DNA from: Moesziomyces globuligerus
Taxonomy: Eukaryota > Basidiomycota > Ustilaginomycetes > Ustilaginales > Ustilaginaceae
DNA length: 64,000 nt
Reading direction: 5' to 3'
NCBI GenBank assembly: GCA_030849465.1
Contig: JARVLF010000016.1
Span: 1,612,001-1,676,000 of the forward strand
In this document: in pieces, positions 59,122 through 64,000 of the stretch
Numbering within the stretch: position 1 is the stretch's first letter
How the letters are laid out: every line of letters begins with the position of its first letter
Notes under the pieces: model-generated
The model's input: the letters and a program-made list of their open reading frames with translations, nothing else
Told to the model about the DNA's origin: nothing
Database searches by the model: none
Program-made: the position numbers and the translations under genes

Positions 59122-61761
59122 ACAATGCTTGCACCCACAGGTTCCTCGCTGCTTGTTGCCAACTACCAACTGTACTTTTACCATCCCGCATCGCCGTCAT
59201 TCGAGTCGTGTGCTTTCAGCTACGCATCGACGCTGGATCGCACGCGCTGCCTTCTGATCGGAGGAAGAGGGGAGCGTGCTGGAGCATGTTTCACGTCGGA
59301 CGTTGTCGGGGTCGAGGGTTTGGGTGGATCGGCATGCGCGGAGCGTCGATTCTGAGCACCATCTGACCTCGAGAGTGGCGTACGACAGTGTCGGCTGCAG
59401 TGGCGTCCGCACTTTGTCCGTCGGCGGCCTTGGCTAAAAAGCAAAAAAAAAGGGCGAGGTTTCACTGGAGCTGCGCTCTTCATGCCGATCTTTCGGAAGC
59501 GCGTGTCTCAGTACGCGCCGTACGGACGGAGAGGCGTCGCGTCCAGTCGCACTGTAGCATGGCGGATTCTCGCGCCAGAACGACGGGATGTCTCAAGATG
59601 TGCTTGCTCGGCTCGAGATGGATTCCCAGCCTAGTGCACCGGTGTGTGGGGAAAACAAGAGTCGGGCAATGGGTGGTGAAGCGCGGGCTGGTGAGATGGA
59701 ATCGGTGGTGGATGGTGTAAATCGGGGACGAGATGGCCCGATGGTTCGGAACGAGATTGACTCGCGGCGCGGGCTGGAGGCGGGCGCGGCAATGATTGGC
59801 TGGATCGAGGTCGGCTTCGGGATGCATTTTGAGCTCGAGGAAGCTTGGACCGCACTGTCGGGTTGGCACCGGATGAGACGACGGCCGGATGCAAGGTGCA
59901 GGTGCAGGTGCAGTCAGCTGACACTCTCTGGAGCAACGAGTCTGTGCTTCAGCGCCGCCCGGCCCAGGGTCGGTGCAGCTTGCGAGGAGGTGGATGATTG
60001 GGCGCGAGGATGCGATGCAACGCAATCAGTTTTGGCGTGACATGACGTTGCGGGCATGAGGGTATCGGGCACTCGCTTGTTGGTCGCGTCCGGTGGTGGA
60101 CGCTTGGCTCTTTTCGCTCATCTCGTCGCGCTCCCAACGGCGTCCAAGCAAAGCGACGGCGAGTTGGCATCCTCGCTTGGGCTCGCTCTTGGCCGTCCTG
60201 ACTGGTCGCGCACATCCTCTAAAATTGGAGCTGGTGCTGCCGGCATTTGCAAGATGCAATCATGGCAGGAATCCCGGCGCGCCGGGTGTGGCGACGACTT
60301 TCATGCACCACCCCTGCTACTGTTCTTGCCATAAGGGGCAGAGACCCCCTCCAAAGGCTGGCCAAGTGAGAGCAGGTTGGTAGAGCAGACCACGATGAGT
60401 GAATGGTGGTCGAGGCGGGCACGTGTCGGCGAGCAGACTACCGAGAGCGAGCGAGCGAATCTTGCAGCCGAGCGCCACTCAGTGACGATGGGCCGGTTGA
60501 GGCCGGACGAGGGGGCGCGGGGCGGGACGCGTGTGCAGCCGCACTCGGACCCTGGAGCTTGACCCTGGAGCTTGACCCTGGGGTTGGGGCTTAGCGCCGG
60601 ACTGTGCAGCATTTGCTACCGCGTTCGTGTTGACCGGGCGCGGTGCTCAAAGCTTGCCCGGTGCAGGCGGTGAGCGAGCGAGTGCGCGCTGTTTCAGGCT
60701 CCGAGCCAGCTAGGGTTGCGGATTGAGCCAAGCCGAACTCTCTCTTTCCAGCCCCCACTGGCATGGATTGCATCAGCGCTTCGACGAGGCATGTCGTCAT
60801 CACGCACTCGTCTGCAAAATCCAAATTCGATTTTTTCTGCCTCAGTCCTCCGGCCTCAAGCCTCGAGCCTCAGGGGGCGCTGCAGCGCGTCCAACACGAC
60901 ATATGGCTCAAGAGGGGCCATCTGCAGCCCGTCGTTGTCGTTGTCAGCAGCAGCAGCCAGCAGCAGCCAGCAGCAGATTCGGAAAGAAAAAGGTCGGAGC
61001 CACTCCGACCGTTGGTTGGTTGGGGTGAACCTGCCCTTGGCGAGATGGGGATGGGAGCTCGCCTTGACTTCGTCCCCGCCGTCGGATCAACCGAGTGCGA
61101 AACAAGCGCAACGCTGAGGCCTTGGTCATTCAGTCGGTCAGTCCGACAGTCAGGGTTCGAGCGCGAGTGCATCTCGGTCGACGGCTCTCGCGCCCAGCCA
61201 AATTCAACCCAGCCAATCCGGCGCATGGCCACACTCACCGCACTTTTCCACTCAACTCTTGGCCGTATTTTGGCACCCGCGCAGCCCCTCTCGCCTGGCG
61301 CCTGCCTGGCGCCTCCACCCTGCTGGCTCTGCCTCACGTCGCCTCCCTCGTCACCTCGTCGCCTCGTCGCCACCCTCCATCATCGACGCCGCTCGTCGCC
61401 ATCCTCGCATCCATCCCAACAACCATACCCAACAGCATCCTCTCCATCGTCTCGTCTCGTCGTTTCCAGTACACATCCGCATCTGCTTCACAACACCGCA
61501 TCCACCACCGCCTCACCGCCTCACCTCGTCACGTCGATCCTTCATATCTCCTCAAACCCCACCACATCGACTCCGGACTTCCGTCTCTGCATCTTGACCA
61601 CAACCATACAACTCACGTGGCGAGCCACCCCATCTCGTTCAGCCCACCTCCTTTGCATACGTCGAGCCGACATGTCGCCGTCCTCTTCGGCCTGACCAAC
61701 CAGTGCAGTGCACACTGACATCATCCCCCCACGCTTCATCTCGGCGTCTCTCGACTCCAAC
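59122..61761. other. long intergenic region before the Hsp20-like gene
   Basis: 2.6 kb. It holds GTGCAGGTGCAGGTGCAG (59896-59914), CTTGACCCTGGAG direct repeats (60549-60580) and CAGCAGCCAG repeats (60947-60972). From ~61200 the plus strand is C/T-rich like the HMG leader, probably a 5' untranslated region. No convincing coding frame. Confidence 0.4.
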
Positions 61762-64000
61762 ATGCCTCACAGCGCTGCCAGCCTCGACTCGCTCTCCTCC
61801 GTTCCTGAATCCATCGCCTCGCTCTCGGATCACCACTCGCTCACCTCGGCCGCATCCACCCACTCCTCCGCCCCTTCCACCTCGTTCCTCTGGTCCCATC
61901 CACCAGATACCCATCCCAACCCGCTCGCCTCAAACACCACGCTGCCTACCTATCCTGCCCCCCAGCGATCCGCCACCATAAAGGCGTCCCACCACACGCC
62001 TTCCACCATCATGGCCGCATCCTCCTCCTCCTCCTCCTCCTCCTCCTCCTCCTCCTCCTCTCCTCCCGTCCTCCATCCGCTCGTCTTTGCAGACCCTTCC
62101 TCTAGCAAGCAGCTCCACCCCGCACGTGCGGATCGCATCGGCGATGCTCTCCTAGCGCTCGACGAGGCCGCTCCTCGCCTTTCCATGTCCTCGACTCGCA
62201 GCGGCTCCACCAGCGAGCTCGCAACCCCGGACAACACGCATCAAGCTTGGCCCTACGACGACACCAACGGCGACGCGCTCGCTGCCCTGCAAGCCTCCGC
62301 GCCACTACACGCCTCGATCGCCGCCAAAGCCGTCGTCGCAGATGAATCGCAGCCAACCGGCACATCCGACCACACACCGCCCGCCACCAGTCACCCCAAG
62401 CTCTCGTCACTCGCACCGCAGCGTCCGGCCAAGCTCGAACGCCTCTCCTCGGTCGCCACCAACGCTACCGCCACCAACTCGACCTACTCTGACGAGTCGC
62501 CCCAGACCGCCACACAGTCGCCCCGCAACACCCACGCCTACGACCTCTCGTCGCTCCACAATGCCGCTTCCGCGCTCGACGCCCCATCCCGCAGCTCGAA
62601 CTCGCCTTCGCCCAGCTTGGACAACGACATCCCCAGCCGCGCCAGCATGACCAGCCCCGACTCGTGGCGCTCCCTCCTTCCCGAGCACGACCCCTACTTT
62701 GCCTCCGAGGGCCAGATCCGCGCTTCGCTCCACCACCGATCCGCCTCGCCTCAGAGCCTCCGCCCCTCGGCCAACGCAGACCTCGACCCGTACGTCTTGG
62801 CCAAGACCTCGCCGCGCGCACCCCTCTACGACCGCATGTCGTCCTCCTCCGTCGACACCGCACGCACCTCGTTCAGCAGCGCCATCAGCGGCTACTCGGC
62901 CATGTCCATGCCCACCGCAACCAAACCCTCGCTCCACTCCCAGCACTCGGCAAGATCCGACAGCTGGCGCAGCCTCCTGCCGGACGACGACCGCTTCCAC
63001 ACCTCTCGCGACGCAACGCAGCGTGCCTCGGAAGCCTCGCCTCACCTCGCATCGCCCTCGCTCTCGGATCGTCTCGACTCGCCCGTCTCGTTCGACGGCC
63101 ACAACCATCGATCCGCCTTCTTCGCCCTCGAGACGCGGCCCACCATCGAATCCTCCGCCACCGAGGCCGAGTCCGCCGCCCGCCGCCACGCAAGCTTCTC
63201 GCACGTCGAGCCCCGCCACTCGCACCAGTATGCAGCCACCCGCTCCATGCTGGCGTCCATGCAGAGCAGCGCGCCAAGGCCTCGCGTCCATACCTCGGAC
63301 TCGTCCGATGCGGTCGCCGCCACGCACGCATCCAGCTTGCTCGCGTCGCACGCCGGCGACGTGCTCGAAGCCACCAGCATGACGCCAGCGCTCTCCAGCT
63401 CCGCCACCGACGACGCCAGCGAGCGCGACAGCTGGCCCACCAGTCGCAGCGGTCGCGACGGCTTCGCGAGGGGCTCGCCCGCATCGTCGGGCCCGATGAC
63501 GCCCGAGGCCGCCGAAGTGCTCGAGCCTCACTCTTCGCTCGCCGCCGTGCTGAGCCAGGAGGCGGCGGGCGTGGTGCGCGTCGACAGCCCGACGCACGTG
63601 TCCGAGACTTCGGACAGCTTTGTGCGCGCGACGCACGATGGCCTGCTCGCCACGACGACCACGACGACGACCAAGACCACCACGTCGACCACGACGCAGC
63701 TCTTGGCCGCAGCGGCGCAGCAGAGCCGTGCGAGGTCGGAGGCGGGTGTCGACGAGGCAGCGCAGGGTTGCGCGGTCCAAGATGCACCGGCGCAGCTCGA
63801 GAGCCAGCCGATGAAGGCGCGCACGTCGTCGTGCAGCGTGTCGACGCCCGTCAGTCCGCCGTCGCTGCCGTTTTTGGAGCGGCGGCCGGCGCCGCCCGAG
63901 ACGGAGCTGGTGATCGAGACGGAGCGTCATCGGTATACGCTCGTCACGCGGCTGCCCGGGTTCTCGCTCGACTGCATCACGCTCGCCACAAAGCAGCACA
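61762..64000 (+). CDS. Ser-rich protein with C-terminal Hsp20/alpha-crystallin-like domain, truncated by window end
   Basis: The frame opens at the ATG at 61762 (CTCCAACATGCC) and stays open to base 64000, so at least 746 residues with the C-terminus missing. The first ~700 residues are disordered and Ser/Ala/Thr-rich, with a poly-Ser run from a (TCC)n tract (62026-62060) and a Thr/Lys run near 63655-63690. The octapeptide DSWRSLLP occurs twice (TSPDSWRSLLPEHDPYF and ARSDSWRSLLPDDDRFH), suggesting a repeated interaction motif; DSWPTSR is a third, weaker match. The last visible residues (TELVIETERHRYTLVTRLPG then FSLDCITLATKQH) look like the first strands of an alpha-crystallin fold. Function is unknown. 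Confidence 0.78.
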   Translation, partial: MPHSAASLDSLSSVPESIASLSDHHSLTSAASTHSSAPSTSFLWSHPPDTHPNPLASNTTLPTYPAPQRSATIKASHHTPSTIMAASSSSSSSSSSSSSSPPVLHPLVFADPSSSKQLHPARADRIGDALLALDEAAPRLSMSSTRSGSTSELATPDNTHQAWPYDDTNGDALAALQASAPLHASIAAKAVVADESQPTGTSDHTPPATSHPKLSSLAPQRPAKLERLSSVATNATATNSTYSDESPQTATQSPRNTHAYDLSSLHNAASALDAPSRSSNSPSPSLDNDIPSRASMTSPDSWRSLLPEHDPYFASEGQIRASLHHRSASPQSLRPSANADLDPYVLAKTSPRAPLYDRMSSSSVDTARTSFSSAISGYSAMSMPTATKPSLHSQHSARSDSWRSLLPDDDRFHTSRDATQRASEASPHLASPSLSDRLDSPVSFDGHNHRSAFFALETRPTIESSATEAESAARRHASFSHVEPRHSHQYAATRSMLASMQSSAPRPRVHTSDSSDAVAATHASSLLASHAGDVLEATSMTPALSSSATDDASERDSWPTSRSGRDGFARGSPASSGPMTPEAAEVLEPHSSLAAVLSQEAAGVVRVDSPTHVSETSDSFVRATHDGLLATTTTTTTKTTTSTTTQLLAAAAQQSRARSEAGVDEAAQGCAVQDAPAQLESQPMKARTSSCSVSTPVSPPSLPFLERRPAPPETELVIETERHRYTLVTRLPGFSLDCITLATKQH

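Overview
The window looks like a GC-rich nuclear chromosome segment of a basidiomycete fungus, most likely a smut-type Ustilaginomycete. The grounds are densely packed eukaryotic genes (COPI, NatA, Sec14, metacaspase, chorismate synthase, mitoribosomal mS33), short GT-AG introns of about 70-110 nt, many intronless genes, very strong G/C preference at third codon positions (which creates long antisense shadow ORFs), and Ala/Ser/Gln-rich disordered tails. The species assignment is inference; no database was searched.

Layout. 1-1948 (-): CNH-like beta-propeller protein cut by the left edge. 2653-3358 (-): NatA catalytic subunit NAA10/ARD1. 4161-5296 (+): Sec14. 5653-5726 (+): tRNA-Asn(GTT). 6010-7197 (-): single-pass membrane protein. 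9043-10445 (+): Methyltransf_16-type methyltransferase. 13215-14861 (+): tandem HMG-box protein after a long pyrimidine-rich leader. 15403-16932 (-): PP2C phosphatase with six exons. 17.5-23.3 kb: an AT-richer, gene-free repeat island. 23347-26358 (-): secreted GH55-like exo-beta-1,3-glucanase. 27020-28249 (-): 2-hydroxyacid dehydrogenase. 28923-30005 (+): REX4 exonuclease. 30470-31688 (-): DEK_C+SWIB protein with five exons. 32564-34504 (+): Vps17-like sorting nexin. 35067-38690 (-): Myb/SANT protein. 40797-43283 (+): beta'-COP. 43627-44549 (+): dimeric alpha/beta-barrel-like protein. 44678-46036 (-): chorismate synthase. 46421-47503 (+): tubulin cofactor C. 47567-48427 (-): CCoAOMT-like O-methyltransferase. 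49074-51560 (+): SPIN90/Ldb17. 52453-53589 (+): fatty-acid-hydroxylase superfamily protein. 55219-56856 (-): MBOAT acyltransferase. 57169-58365 (-): metacaspase. 58710-59121 (+): mS33. 61762-64000 (+): Hsp20-like protein cut by the right edge.

Most genes are unrelated housekeeping functions (membrane traffic: Sec14, Vps17, beta'-COP, Ldb17; lipid: MBOAT, hydroxylase; gene expression: REX4, SWIB, HMG, Myb; protein modification: NAA10, PP2C). There is no sign of a biosynthetic or mating cluster. Several pairs share divergent promoters (chorismate synthase/cofactor C; O-methyltransferase/Ldb17; metacaspase/mS33; dehydrogenase/REX4; SWIB/Vps17).

The most unusual stretch is the 17.5-23.3 kb island. 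It holds a roughly 2.16-kb long-inverted-repeat element (18467-20627), short palindromic MITE-like units of two families built from AGCCACC/GGTGGCT words, and dispersed tRNA-like units with a pol III B box and a shared tail. No transposase is visible, so these look non-autonomous. Two real genes run off the window edges (CNH-like, Hsp20-like) and were found by reading open frames that lack an in-window stop.
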